A stretch of 64,000 nt of DNA, taken from positions 4,640,704-4,704,703 of the forward strand of contig VZTI01004088.1 of assembly GCA_013397865.1 (NCBI GenBank), given 5' to 3'. The notes under the pieces were generated by a model. That model was not told where the DNA came from. It did no database searches and saw nothing but the letters and a program-made list of their open reading frames with translations. Origin of the DNA: Struthidea cinerea. Lineage: Eukaryota; Chordata; Aves; Passeriformes; Corcoracidae. The translations under genes were made by a program, and so were the position numbers. The first letter of the stretch is position 1; every line of letters begins with the position of its first letter. Shown here one piece after another: positions 11,766 to 23,690 of the stretch.

Positions 11766-14700
11766 CGGATGTGTAATGTAATACTATTATTAATGTATAT
11801 TGCAAATTATTTTTTATCTCTAGCAATTTTCCATTAATTTAGAAAATTAGTCTAATCTAAAATATTGGCCAAATAGACAGAATTTCTGCAATTGCTTTAG
11901 TAAAAGTTCAATGATGGAGTCATGTTGACTTTTGTCTTCAACAACCTTCCCTTAGAGTCTCCCAGAAACACAGAACTTGAGCCATGCTTCTAATTGTTAG
12001 CTTCAGGCTAAAACTTTTCATCACTTTCTTTCTCTACTTTCTGTTAAACTCATTGAATGAAAAGGCTTGATAATATTTTATACTGTCTAATTCTTTATTT
12101 TGGGGAATACGAAAGATGAGTTTGACCTTCTGAATTTTCAGTCTAAACTTTGGTAACAGAGAGCATTCTCATTCTTGTTTTCATTCATGTTAATGCTGCA
12201 TCTATCTCTTTTGCCCTGTAGAACGCCATTAATATTGTTCTATTAACCTCTTTCTAAGTAATAATGACCTTTCCCCTGAAAATGCAATTATTGGACTTTT
12301 TTTCCCCATAATAAATCTCATTTATTAGAAAGTTTGGCCTTGTGCACTTTGTTCTCTGCCATTTCCTTAAAAAAAAAATCATGCTTTGTTTTTAAATAAG
12401 TACATTATTTTTATTCAGAAGAGTATTCTATAGTGCGTGTACTTGGTCATAATTGGAGAGGAGGTGATGGTGCTCAGTTTGATTCTCTACCTTTAGAAAG
12501 AAGGAGGCTGTTGTGACCATGCTCTACATTCCTCCATTGCTCACCGGTGCTCTGGCAGTTTGTAGCTGTAGCTTTTTGCAAAGATTTTCCAGCCAGGTCA
12601 GTTTGGTTCTTGGTGATGTCCAGTCCAAACGATCTCTACTTTGTTAGACAGAGCTCCTATGCCCTTTCTGCAGCAAGCAATGATTTTTTTGAGGTGTTGC
12701 CATCATTCTCTATTTCACCATTAGCTCCTGAGAAGAGGAAGGAGGAGAAATGTGACACATCTCCTGATGTGTGTGGCAATGCAAACTTCTGGGGGGACTG
12801 GAGGGGAGGCAGGGGAAGAGCTCTTATTTCATTCCTGATCTTCGAGCTGCTGCTTTTGTCAAGGGAGATGATGAGAAAACTTTCCTGTGTTCTAAAGAAT
12901 ACAACAGTAATAAAAGTATCTATAACCTCTCCACATCCTTGATGAAGCAGTGGCTGTAGCAGAGGAAATTTTCTTCACTCCAGTAAAACAATGCTAAGAA
13001 GCAGTGTAGAAGAGCTGTATTATTGTCCTGGTTCTTCTCCACTCCCCACTCTACTCTTATTGGAGGAGTAGGCAGTTGCTTAAGGTCAGAGAAAGGAGGA
13101 AGGATGTGGCAAGTCCCTTACTCTGGCCATTTTCTTTCCCAATTATAAAGAATCCTAGAAGAAGAAATGTGAAAATCCGTACAGTTTTTCCTTCCTACGT
13201 AAATAGGAAAAGCATCTATAACCACATATAGGGGAAGAATATTTTTGTGGTTAGAGGTCTAGGCTGGAAAAGGGAAAAAGTGGATTCAGAGTCTGGGGTG
13301 GTTTTTTTTGTTTTGTTTTGTTTCGTTTGTTTGGGGTTTTTTTTTTAATTTTTTTTATTGTTTGCTTGTTTCTTTTTTTTTCCAAGCAGAGGCAAAAAAA
13401 AGAAGTTTTTTTTTAAATTGAACCTATCAAATTAGAATACAAGTTTCTTAAGGCATGAACTGAAATAAAGGCAGAAGTTACATACTACACACCAGGAAAT
13501 AGGGAGGCTCAGCTTTATGAGGATTCTCTAAGAATGTCAGAAAATGGATGTTAACTGTGTACCATGGAGAGAGAGAATGTCCTTCAATGTATTCTCCCCA
13601 CCCATCTTCCAGATTAATCAGACATGTTGTAATGAATGTTAACATGGAAAAATGACTTTGTACCATGTAGGTAGGTAGACATGAACTATACCATATGCAC
13701 AATTTTAAGATGAAGAATTTTTTTTAAAACTATATGTTTTCTAACATTTGTTTGAACTGCATCCTTCAGAAAACTGCATTTTCTTTGTATTTCCTGGCTC
13801 TGTGACTCATCAAAATGAGCTGTGCTAGTCACATCAAATGATGTGTTTCATAGAATAAGACAGGAAAAGCAGCACACTGAGTCATTGTCACAGGGAGGGT
13901 GGCTGCCAAACCACTATTAGACAACATAGAGAAAAGCAAACATATTAAATGACTGGGGTCACAGAAACACAGCCTAGTGGCAGGAAATCATTTACAATCA
14001 GGTGAACATGAGTCTCCTCGTCTTTTTAGTCTTTTTTAAGGAAGAGAGACATGTGCTATCATGATGTTTACCTGTCTATCCACTTCTACCCCCATTAACT
14101 GTGTAAGCTGTTGGCCATCAAAAATGCAAAGTTCTTAAGTCACTTCCTAAAAGTTGATGTTTGTACCAAGATGGGACGTGTCTTTTGCTCCCTTCTGAGA
14201 AAAGGGCTGTAATTCTGGTGCAGCCATCACCTGCTCCATGTGCCACGCTGTGCTGGCCACTATCCCACCTGCACTGGCTGGCCTGGCAGCCATGGTGGGG
14301 CTCTCAGCTCAGCACAGCACAGCCAGCCCCTTGCCCTGCAGTCACAGAAGGATCTGGGGCTGTTATACACCTGGGTCATCCTTACGGACTTGAGAGAGTA
14401 AGTGGAAGAATGAGATGGCAGTGGAGACTTTATGTGGTGTTACACTAGATGTGGTGATGATACAAAGTAGCAGAAAGAAGTGTGGAAATAAGGAATTGCA
14501 ATACAGAGCTACTGCAAACCAGGATTCACTTTTCCTGATGAAAATCTTTCAGTGCTGTCTAGGTTCAACAAATTGCTCTGGTTTAGTTTATAACCTGATT
14601 GTGAGTGCTCAGGTTACGCTCCTTCCTAGAGGCACTTAAGCTTCTGCTTCAGCTCTGCTAGGAATGAAGGTTTGTGCAACTAAACTGTTTGTCTGCTGTG

Positions 14701-17011
14701 CCCGAAGTCAATCGAAAACAAGGCCCAGTTTTGACAAACTTGATTGAGCAGTGGAAGTCCCTATTTAAATTCCTGTAAGTTTAATGAAAATGAGTAAGAG
14801 GCTAGAAAAAATAGTTTATGCTAATTATTCCTCAGCAAGCCAAAATTAGCTGGCTAGTCAAACAGCCTTCTCCTGATGCCAGGCTCTATAGCAAGAATTA
14901 TCTTTTCCTTGCTGGGGCACTGTTCTGACAGGGAAAATGAAGGGATATAGGATAAACATTTGTACAACATTGGGGTTTCATTTGTCTTTTGATGAAATAA
15001 TTTGACTGCTTTGACAAACTTTTTCATTTTTTAAATATTTGTGAAAAGGGAAGAATGACTACAAAAACTATTACAGCATATGATTATTTCCTTTTTTTTC
15101 TCCCACTGATTCATCTTTGAAATTTGATAACTGTCCATAATATCTGGGTTATTTTTTAGGCTGGTGATTTTTACCTGCTTCTTATTAGGAAAGCAACATG
15201 TATACTTCAGCTGCTTTACTTTAATTATTTTTATATTTTAACAGACTCATGAACAGAAAGCAAAAATCTGGCAATTCCATTATTTCAGCATGTTGAGGTG
15301 GATTTAATTTTCTTTTTATCATTGTAAATTTGCTCATGTCTTCAACAGGCTTAAGGAGAAACAAAGACACAGCAACACATACATACCATGACAATCTGGA
15401 CTCAATAATTATGGAAATATAAGATGTTATGCTGAAACTCCAATATTGGCATTTAATCAAACTGATATTCCAAATTTTTTTCCCAGTAACTAATTCTTAT
15501 CTCTAAATTATCTGGTAGGATTTTTCCTGTGGTTTGCTTTCCTTTTCATGTTGTTGCTGACGCAGACAAGAATTGTCATCTGTAGTGTGCCATGTCCACT
15601 TACATCAGCATACCATGTTTTTTGCTTAATGCCATGTATTATTGTAATCTGTCAGAATATAGCATTCCATTGATTACACAGCTCAGATCTTTAAGTATTA
15701 CTTGTGACAAATATTGCCAAATTTCTTCCTTAATATAGGGGTTTGGGGGGATGCTTTTACTGGGGTTTTACTACTTCTGTGTTCATAGGCAAATACCCAC
15801 ACGTCATATTATTGAGGTTATGGCTTATAAATGTGAGCACATTTATTTTTCACTCTAATATCACAGAGGACATAAGGGATAGGACTTATATTCCAAATGT
15901 ATGGGAGCTGGTAAAGGCTTTGTTGCATCTGCAAATTCAGTTTGCAGGCACTGTTCTGCAACTGGTTTCTATTCTAGGATGTACAGAATAGCAACCAGTA
16001 GCAGCTTCTGCATCCCTACACAGAGGTCTGATATTTAGAACTACTAGGACAGAAGGTCCGTGACTGCTCTACTTCTCTGCAGACTGACTTATCTTAACTG
16101 AAGGGTGATACCTAGCCTGGAAGCCTTGATGAGAAAGCATAGCTCTCACCTCCTCATATGAATGCAAGAGGAAATATTGGGTAAAAAACCTTGAAATTTC
16201 TATACAAACGCAGAAGAAGGTGGAAGAGTCATGAGCATTGAGCCACATGGCCCTGAAGGGAGGATGTCCCCACGTTGCTTTAGTTAGTGAGCTCAAAGAA
16301 GGATCGCAAGGACTCCGACTGTCTGAGGGTGAACACGTTGAGAAGGCAGCACTGGTGTCCATGACATACATCACTTTGAGCATAGTTCAAAGGTGCGTTT
16401 CCACTAACTTAACTGAGGCACCCTGTCAGGCACCCTGAAGTCATTAGAGAGGAAACACTAGCACCCTTTTTCTTATACTAGTAGGCTTCTATCATAATTA
16501 ACTTATTTTTAAAAATTATTGCAACTGTAAAACACAAGAAAAAATACAAAACTTCTGTGATTCTCAGTCAGTCTTGTTATATTTAATTTATGGCAAAGAA
16601 AAAGAGACTATTAATTCATACTTTTTGAAAGAGGAATCAACAATACTGTGATTGGGGTCTTGTCTTTTCTACAGATAGTGCTCTGCGTTGGTGGGATTAG
16701 CAAGGCAGAGTTTGGAACAGTGGTGTTCCCTGAAACAGTTTCAGTTTCTACAGCTGGCTGCTTTTTCTCCTGGACAAAATTTCATTTGAGCTTTTGGTTG
16801 TGTTTGATTTTGGAAGGTCAGCCTGTCACTCTAGGAAAGATCTGCTTTTCAGTAGTTTTCCAGCAAACAGGCCTAATCAGGTTTGATACTGCCCCATTCG
16901 GAAACGCACATATGTACTCACACGTCTGCATCATTGATTTCAAAATGCTTCCCAAACCACTCACTGTATCTGCAGACCCTAATCATGGTGTCCTGGTATT
17001 CTGGTATCAAA
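11766..17011. other. Non-coding single-copy DNA, no gene seen
   Basis: Mostly AT-rich unique DNA. A modestly GC-richer stretch at about 14160-14400 has a 95-codon plus frame with no recognisable family. The 193-codon plus frame starting at 16648 runs into the LTR at 17017, so its C-terminal part is a translation of the inserted repeat; I do not call it a gene. The T-rich tract at 13301-13382 is listed separately. Confidence 0.55.
13301..13382. repeat. T-rich / TTTTG simple repeat
   Basis: Long T runs are broken by TTTTG units and single GGGG and CG interruptions. This is a low-complexity tract with no coding potential. It could be the worn tail of an old retroposed sequence, but nothing recognisable flanks it. 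Confidence 0.8.
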
Positions 17012-17016
17012 TTCAT
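17012..17016. repeat. Left target-site duplication (TTCAT)
   Basis: TTCAT directly before the TG that opens the LTR at 17017 matches TTCAT at 18218-18222 directly after the CA that closes it. A perfect 5-bp duplication on both sides marks an integrase-made insertion and fixes the element's boundaries. Confidence 0.85.
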
Positions 17017-17199
17017 TGTCGTGGTTTGGCACTGGCCCAGGCACTCACGAGAGCCGCTCTCTCACCCTCCCCTGCCACAGCTGGGCAGAGGAGGGAAAAG
17101 GAAAAAAAAAAAAAAATTAATGAACACTTCATAACTGAGATAAGGACTGGGTGTAAGACTTCAAGGGCGAAAGAGGCTCAACTTAAGTTGCGAAGTGAA

Positions 17200-17205
17200 T
17201 TTATT
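17200..17205 (-). promoter_or_regulatory. LTR polyadenylation signal AATAAA
   Basis: On the minus strand the hexamer is a perfect AATAAA, about 185 bases before the 3' end of the LTR, where the R/U5 part is expected. The distance from the TATA-like box implies an unusually long R region unless transcription starts elsewhere or the signal is not used. Confidence 0.55.
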
Positions 17206-17648
17206 ACTAACAGAATCAGAGGAGGATAATGAGAAGTAAAATAAGCCCTTAAAACATCTTCCACCTCCAGCCCCTCCCTCCTTCCCACTGCCAGCGCAGG
17301 GAGACAGGGCATGGGGCTTTGGTCAGTTCATCACCGAGATTTCCTTCCGCTGCTCCAGGAGAGAGGAATCTTCCCCTGTGAGGCCGTGAGGTCCCTCCCA
17401 TGGGAGACAATTCTCCGTGAACTTCCCCGGCATGGCCCCACTCTCACAAGCAGCAGCAGCGTGAGCCCCTCCCACGGGCACACAGCCCTTCCAAAACTGC
17501 TGCGCCGTGGCTCTCTCATTCCATGGGGTGCAGTCCTTCAAGGACAGGCTGCTCCAGCATGAAAGCAGGGGCCTCTCTCCTCCGGGTCTTCCACTGGGTC
17601 ACAGCCTCCTCCAGGCATCCACCGGCTCTGGCACGGGCACCTCCCCCA

Positions 17649-17785
17649 NNNNNNNNNNNNNNNNNNNNNNNNNNNNNNNNNNNNNNNNNNNNNNNNNNNN
17701 NNNNNNNNNNNNNNNNNNNNNNNNNNNNNNNNNNNNNNNNNNNNNNNNNNNNNNNNNNNNNNNNNNNNNNNNNNNNNNNNNNNNN
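17649..17785. other. Assembly gap (137 N)
   Basis: Unsequenced bases fall inside the LTR. The flanks are GC-rich and partly repetitive (CACGGG, GGGCTGCAG and CTCTGGCAC-type phrases recur on both sides), which explains an assembly failure. N runs of this kind may be estimates, so 137 need not be the real length. Frames that appear to read through it are artefacts. Confidence 0.98.
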
Positions 17786-18025
17786 GGGCTGCGGGTGGAT
17801 CTCTGCATCCCCCATGGATCCCCATGGGCTGCAGGGGCACAGCTGCTTCACCATGGTCTGCACCACGGCCTGCAGAGGAATCTCGGCTCTGGCACCTGGA
17901 GCACCTCCTCCTCCTCCTTCTTCACTGACCTTGGTGTCACCATGTTGTTTTCCCTCATATGCTCTCACCTCCTCCTCTTCTCTGACTAGCATCCAAAAAC
18001 CTTGTGGCTTTGTTTTGATTTTCTT

Positions 18026-18033
18026 CTTAAATA
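18026..18033 (-). promoter_or_regulatory. LTR U3 TATA-like box (TATTTAAG)
   Basis: On the minus strand, GTGATGACATATTTAAG gives a TATA-like box preceded by a CRE-like half site. The position near the 5' end of the LTR suits a retroviral U3 promoter. It appears undamaged here, so residual promoter activity is possible but untested. Confidence 0.45.
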
Positions 18034-18217
18034 TGTCATCACAGAGGCGTTACCTACCTCTCTCACTGGCCCAGTTTTGGCCAGCAGCATGTCCATCTTC
18101 AGAGCCATCAGCCATTGGCTCTGCTGGACATGGTGGGAAGCTTCCAGCAGCTTCCTCACAGGAGCCATCTTTGTGGCCGGCCTGCTACCTAAAACCAGGC
18201 CGTGCCAAACCAATACA

Positions 18218-18222
18218 TTCAT
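18218..18222. repeat. Right target-site duplication (TTCAT)
   Basis: Perfect partner of TTCAT at 17012-17016, immediately outside the terminal CA of the LTR. Confidence 0.85.
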
Positions 18223-19401
18223 CTAAAAAGAAGTTGCAATGATGCTCAGTTTTCCCTGACAAGCCTTATTTGGACAGTATGTGCAGTTGCTGCAGTAATG
18301 GCATTTAGTAACTACTTTGGAGGGTAACATCCTCTGCCCCACAAATTTAGGCTGTAATATGCTACTGAGCAAGTCCACACAAAAGTGTCTGTGATCATTC
18401 AGCTTAAATATATTTTTTTATTTTCAGCAGAAGTGGACTGCAAACCTTCTTTCACACAGTAAATCCTGGCTCACTTCCTGCCCTTGGAAAAGATTATTTC
18501 AATACCTGTGAACATGTGCATTACAAGAGACAGACTTGCTCCTTCCTGTATCGAAAACTGAGCTCTGAATATTTCTCTGGGAACCTCAAGCATGGAGAAT
18601 TAGCACATTGAACAAAGAATGTCTTCCTGCCCCTGAAAGAAAAAAGGAGTTGACTGAGGCAGCACCAGTGTTACAGGCTGAGCACCAGATCCTCATGCCT
18701 GAGAAGCGAAAGAGAGAAATTAAACCAAAGCCTCCTACAGTAAATTTTGCCCTACCTCTCTTCTCCCTTTCCAGTACCAAACTGTATTGTCTTAATCTGG
18801 GAATGTGATTTATTTGTGAAATATCTAGTGGGTGGCAGAGGTGGGGAGCAAAGCTGCACAAAGCTCCCCAGAGCTGCTGACCGAGGTAAATAGTGTGTCA
18901 TAACACATTTATCAAATAATAATGGAAACCGTATAGAACACATAGGAGAGGGAGGGGGAACCCCACTCCCCACTGGGAAGTTACTGAATATTTCAGCCAG
19001 TTTATAAAAGTATGTGTACATGTATTTGGAAAGGGGGAGGTTTTTCTAGCTTCACCTCTGCAAATAAATCATTGGCCTGGGATGTCTGAGCAGACAAGTG
19101 AAATGGATGAGCACATTATGGATCAAGGAGGTGGTATTCCTGCCTTGGCTAGTTTGAGACAGACCACCCAAGCACTCTGGGACTAAAATGAGACTGTAAG
19201 TAGTGCTTGTAGAGTTCTGAAAGGCCCAAGCTGCAGTCTCTGACATGGTATGAAGGTGGGGAATAAAATAAAATTGGTGATATTTCTCATATAGCAGGCA
19301 TGACTTATCTGAACTGACGTTGTTCCTAATATTATTTTTTCCTTTGACTGGATTGCCCCAATAGGTAAAATGAGAAAGAGAAAAAATGGCAAAGGTGTAA
19401 T

Positions 19402-19437
19402 AGCTATTCCCGTTTTGCAAATAAGTTAACGTTTAGG
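19402..19437 (-). repeat. Possible MIR/L2-type relic (weak)
   Basis: GCTATTCCCGTTTTGCAAAT followed by AAGTTAACGTTTAGG parallels the reverse complement of the MIR/L2 phrase TATTATCCCCATTTTACAGATGAGGAAACTGAGG. Only about 35 bases align. Confidence 0.3.
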
Positions 19438-20688
19438 TCAAATAAAAAATAAAAAAAAGGAAAATTTATTGATATTGTATTTGTACATTATTCACTGTTT
19501 GCCAATAGTGACTTTCAGAATACAGAAGCCATTGTCAGATACTCTCATTGAAATTAAGAATCTTGCATCATAACTGGTCTATTGAAGTCATCAAGAATTA
19601 CTTATGGAAAAAGACACCCATTCCACATGAATAGGGCTTACAGAACATGGATGAGTATTGCCAAAAAATACCCAAGTTAAAAGGAGCCTGGCAAAGATGG
19701 TATCCTTATAAATATATGTGTAGTTAAAACTTTGGAATTTTTGCAAGGAAGACGTAGGTACAAGGTTTGGAATGATCATCTTTAACAGGGAAATGTCTTA
19801 GAGTGCAACTGATCACCTTTTTATACTTACACGTGGCAATAGTGGTTGAAGGCTGCAGTGTACATACAGTATTGAATTAGATGAATTTTGGGTTGTAAGG
19901 AAGCAAGGCAGGAAACAGAAAATTATCCATAGAAAATTATCTTTTTTTTTTTTTTTTTAAGAAAAAAAGCCATATTGATGCTTTCTATTATAATTTAAAA
20001 TTTTATAATCCTTAAAAATTTCAATTGAAAGAATATTAGAAGTTTGTACCAACATTTCTCTTATAGTGGACAACCTTAAATTGTTTTAAAACTATTTTAA
20101 AACTGTTGCTAAAAAATCCCAACATGTTTTTAAAAAAATGCTGATTTTTCCATCCTTTCCTCCTGGCTTGGTCACGCCTGATAACAATCCATCAGCATTT
20201 GCAGTCACTTGCAGCCCCCCACCCTGCCAGGTCAGACACTGGTTTTGGCTGGCGACTGGGCCAGAGGCTGTGAGATGAAGCCTTGGGACAGCTCACCTTT
20301 AAGACCTGCCAGGGGATGCCCTGGCCACAGAGGGATGGTGCTGGTGGTTTGTGGGCTCTCTGCCTCCCATAACCAGTGTCCCAGCGGGGTGTCAGCTGTG
20401 CTCCTGGAAACGGGATCTTCGGGATGACGTAGGAGGCTGAGATGCTCAGCAATTAAGTCCCTGTATCACATTTCTCAGGAATGGAGACGTTAACTCCCTG
20501 TGTTCAGGCTGGTATTCAGCTTCAGCATTCATGGTGCGTCTACCTAAATCTCCCCCGAAGTTTTGATTTGATACAGTATCATTCATTTGGTGCCTTAAAT
20601 TGTGCAGTGCAGCTTTTTCTCCCCACACTCTTGAACATCTGCTCTGCTTCAAAAGTTGCTGCTGAGTTTTGCCTGCAAGAGAAGATAT

Positions 20689-20730
20689 TATTTTCTTTTT
20701 TTTTCTTCTTCTTTTTTTTTTTTTTTTCCC
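20689..20730. repeat. T-rich / TTC simple repeat
   Basis: T runs with TTC units ending in TTTCCC. Low complexity; it accounts for the poly-phenylalanine in the two short plus frames that cross it. Confidence 0.8.
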
Positions 20731-22290
20731 TCAAGTTTTAAGGGGAACCAACTGTCCCTGGTCAGGGGATGAACAACTGGTGTTTGTGCTGGAGAACAAG
20801 ACTGCAAGAGACTGGAAAGTGTCCTTCTCTGCCCAAGGGCTTCAGGCACCCAAGCAACTGATCTACAGCTTGTGCTGTAAACTGTGGGCTATGGTTGCAG
20901 CTGTGATCTCTGCATGAGATTTACAGCCCCCGGATTTGCCCCTGCTGTGTTCCCAGCCTGACTAAAGCAACTTGCTTCGTTCCCAGCATGTCCTCGCAGA
21001 ACGTGTTGCACATCAGGCTGGGGGATAACTGGAGGCTGCGCCACAGCCTCATCAATTCATGTAGTCTGCCTACAGCCTGGCCACTGGTGGGAAAACTCTT
21101 CCTTGTCTCAAGTCCATTCTTGGAGGTAAATGTGGTGTTATCTAGGTGCTCAGCTACAGTAGTGACTAGTTCTCTAGGTATTAATAAAAAGTCAAACAAA
21201 TGCCAGATGTTGAAGTAAAAGGAAAATTCATTTTAAAGAAAGTTTATATAGGGGGTTGTTACAACTGGAACTATCTGGATGTCACTGTATTTTTCTACTG
21301 CTGCTGTCTACGCTGAGGCTAATTGCACCCATTCATGTAGAAGTTTAGCAGTTAAGCAACTATACAATGAGAGAGAGGGCAGCAAAGAGAGCTGCACTGA
21401 ACGGCAGCAAAACAGCACGGTGGAAAGGGTTTCGGGAGGAATGCAGAACTGAGGGAGATCTGTGGTCCTGTGAATCCTCTTGCCTCCTTTGCTCCCTTAT
21501 GTAGAGGTTTCTCCAGCAAGACCTCCTTTGTAAAGGAGCCTTCTTCTTGCTGTATCTGCTGGGCACCTCCTTCGCACTTCCTCAGCTCGCTACATTGGAA
21601 AGCAACCTCAGAGCACGAAACGCTCGCCTGGTAACTCTGCAGCTAAATTAATATGTAAGAAATGCAGTATTAAAAAGGGCCAGAAAAGACTGATTTGTTG
21701 TTGAAAGCGTTGTCTAATGCATATTGTTGAAAGGATTCTTGTAGGCAAAGAAGACAGGTTTCCTTGACATAAAGAATAGGCCTTGATCCCATAATTATTT
21801 TGGCAGGTGCTTAATTCCCAAAGTGTGAGTTATCCTATGAAATTCAATGCACATAGTGAAACAAAGGAGTGGGAAGGGAGGAGGAAGGGATTACATATGT
21901 TGAGGGAAAGGCAAGAGGGGCTCTCTGAGCAAATGGGACTGAAAGGAGGATTGAAGGAGGAGAGGAAGGGCGATTGGCGAATGAGAATAGGAAAGCAATT
22001 CAGATTTGAAGTTGAATCAGCATTTGCTGACATGAACGTGACACTAATGGAAAGGATTTGGGAGAAGAATAGATATAAGGTAATAGATTTGTTCTCTTCA
22101 AAACATTCTGTATGCAGGTAATAACATGTAGAGTTTGTTTATAATAACTTAAAGTGACATCCTTTGGTTTTGAAGTGATTTCACGGTCAGAAACAAGGAA
22201 TGCCACATTCACCTGTTTTTCTTCTTCTTTCCTTCTTTCTTGAAATTTATTTCTGGAAGTCATTAAAATTCAGATCCCATCATTTGTAAC

Positions 22291-22350
22291 AAATGATGTG
22301 AAGTGTTAGGTACAGTACTTGGAATATATGTTTGTTAAAATGAAGGAAGA
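22291..22350 (+). repeat. MIR/L2-type 3' tail relic
   Basis: GAAGTGTTAGGTACAGTACT is followed shortly by ATATGTTTGTTAAAATGAAGG. This matches the MIR/L2 tail phrase AAGTGCTTAGCACAGTGCCTGG...AATAAATGTTTGTTGAATGAATG in order and spacing. Only the 3' end is visible, and upstream sequence is not recognisable. Confidence 0.5.
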
Positions 22351-23602
22351 GACTCTTCCAACACTTTGGGATTTTATGAATGATTTACATCTGGTGCTAA
22401 AGTTCATAAATGAAACGTGGGAGAACCAGATGCTTCATTTCTTGACTACATCGTGTCTGCACATACTGATGGTGAATTGAAAATAGGAATGTCTCATAAA
22501 TCAAGAAAATCTATTTTTGTACTCTTGATTTCTATTCTGAACATCCATATAACACCCAAACAAAAGTGGTAAAATTGGTTCCTTGAGAAACCCTTTATGT
22601 TTAGTAAGTGTGGACATGTTAATAAAAAAAAAAAAAAGAAGGAGAAAAAAAAGGAACCCATTTTCAGAATAAAAAGTGCTCAGAATGAGCAAGTGTTCTA
22701 GGAGATCAGCATTGAAGGCACTTCATTTAGCAAGAGAAAGACTGAATGGAACTTCTGGGCAAACTCTGCCAGCCATACAAAGAGCTGTGGTGTATAATAA
22801 GGTGACATTTCATGGCTTTTGGCATTGGGTGGAAATTTACTGACATGATAACTGAAAGCAGAATCTGGCCCACCGATTGAATAGGAAGATTGGAGCTCAC
22901 AAGCACACATTTAGAGAGAGATGAGTGAAGTTCAGATGTTTCATTTTTCCATCAATGTTTTGGAATAGTGCTCTAAGCCTACCCTCTTTTCTTGTTGACA
23001 TCTTCTACTGGCCTCAGAACTGTAAACAATGCATCTCATTATGTTCAGGTGCCACTAAAATTTTTGTAAATAGGCTTTTAAAATACAATTTATTAATTTA
23101 CAATGAAAGAATAAGCACAAGTCTGTCTAAAGGATTTTTAAAATAGAACTAAAAGATTCCCACTTCCTTGATTTCATAGCATGTGTTTATACGCACATTT
23201 TAAATTATTATATTACAATTCCAAAACTACCTGTGAGAAATGGCAGGGTGGATGTATGGATGAACAAGTTGTACCAAAGGGTTACTACGTACCAGCTGAT
23301 GCGTGGTAGTGCCCACGTGTGTCCTCTTGGCCTCCAACAAATACATGGTAATTGGAGTCGGCTCAGCTCACTGTGCAGGTGTGTGAGGCTGACGACTCAC
23401 CTTGCAATTGCTGTGGGGGGAACAGTGTGCTTCCAGGCAATTCTTGCAGCTCAACAGAAACTTGTTACCTTGTGGGATCTTGTTTGTGTGCCTAAGCCCT
23501 AGATATGCATACGTCACTATTTCTGTTAACAATTGAAAACAAATATTTATTTAAATTTATTTGCACGTCCTACACACAGATTGAGTGTAGGTGTGCTGAC
23601 AG
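22351..23602. other. Non-coding DNA, no gene seen
   Basis: AT-rich unique DNA. An A-rich tract lies near 22622-22653. An 89-codon plus frame at 23233-23502 has mixed composition and no recognised family, with no clear splice sites at its ends. Confidence 0.5.
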
Positions 23603-23690
23603 AAGGGAGACTTTAGGAAGGATTTCATAAAGGTGAAGAAAATGGCTTAGCAGCCAGGTTTCAAGGAGGCACCCCAAATGCAAGGAGCAT
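23603..23690 (+). repeat. Old interspersed repeat, copy A
   Basis: This stretch aligns with 39507-39595. Both contain a TTTAGGAAGGATTTCATAAAGG / TTTAAGGATAGATTTCAAAG start, then an AAAATGGCTTAGCAGCCAGG / ACAATCGCCTGACAGCTCAG middle and a GGAGGCACCCCA / GGAGGGCACTCCA end. The order is the same, with only short gaps. Two diverged copies in one window show a dispersed repeat. The style (rattling AG-rich phrases with GGCACTCCA) is familiar from old vertebrate repeats, but I cannot name the class. Confidence 0.5.

Larger units (their letters stand above)
17017..18217 (-). mobile_element. Solo LTR of an avian endogenous retrovirus
   Basis: This is a GC-rich LTR of about 1.2 kb (including the gap). 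The plus strand opens TGTCGTGGTTTGGC and closes GCCAAACCAATACA: TG...CA ends within an imperfect inverted repeat (12 of 14 bases pair). A perfect 5-bp duplication, TTCAT, flanks it. The order of blocks agrees with an LTR family I remember from bird genomes whose own orientation here is minus. On that strand a TATTTAAG box (18033-18026), a polyadenylation signal AATAAA (17205-17200) and a CCTTATCTC stretch near the 3' end occur in the expected order. No internal gag, pol or env sequence is present, so it is a solo LTR left by recombination between two LTRs. A 5-bp duplication fits ERVL-like or some other classes, but I leave the class open. The assembly gap hides part of an internal region with CACGGG/TGCAG repeats, so the true length is unknown. 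Confidence 0.88.
18223..22285. other. Non-coding DNA, no gene seen
   Basis: Unique sequence of mixed composition. A GC-richer patch spans about 20170-20440. A perfect 17-T run lies at 19942-19958 and a T/C-rich tract at 20689-20730. Short frames of 60-100 codons occur on both strands, but none resembles a known family. A TTTATATAGGGG sequence near 21243 resembles a TATA box, with no other promoter sign around it. The purine-rich segment 21840-22080 supports a 104-codon plus frame rich in E/K/R, best read as a composition artefact. Confidence 0.55.

Noticed and set aside
14161..14448. GC-richer stretch with 95-codon frame as a coding exon
   Set aside because: No flanking splice sites that fit the frame and no recognised protein family; CpG content is low, so it is not a CpG island either.
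16648..17229. 193-codon plus-strand open frame
   Set aside because: The last third is translated from the LTR inserted at 17017, so the frame is a chance fusion; the upstream part resembles no family.
17507..18242. Long frames on both strands through the N run
   Set aside because: They are open only because N codons are not stops; the sequence is an LTR.
21240..21255. TTTATATAGGGG as a TATA promoter
   Set aside because: No initiator, CpG enrichment or exon-like sequence accompanies it, and TATA-like strings are expected often in AT-rich DNA.
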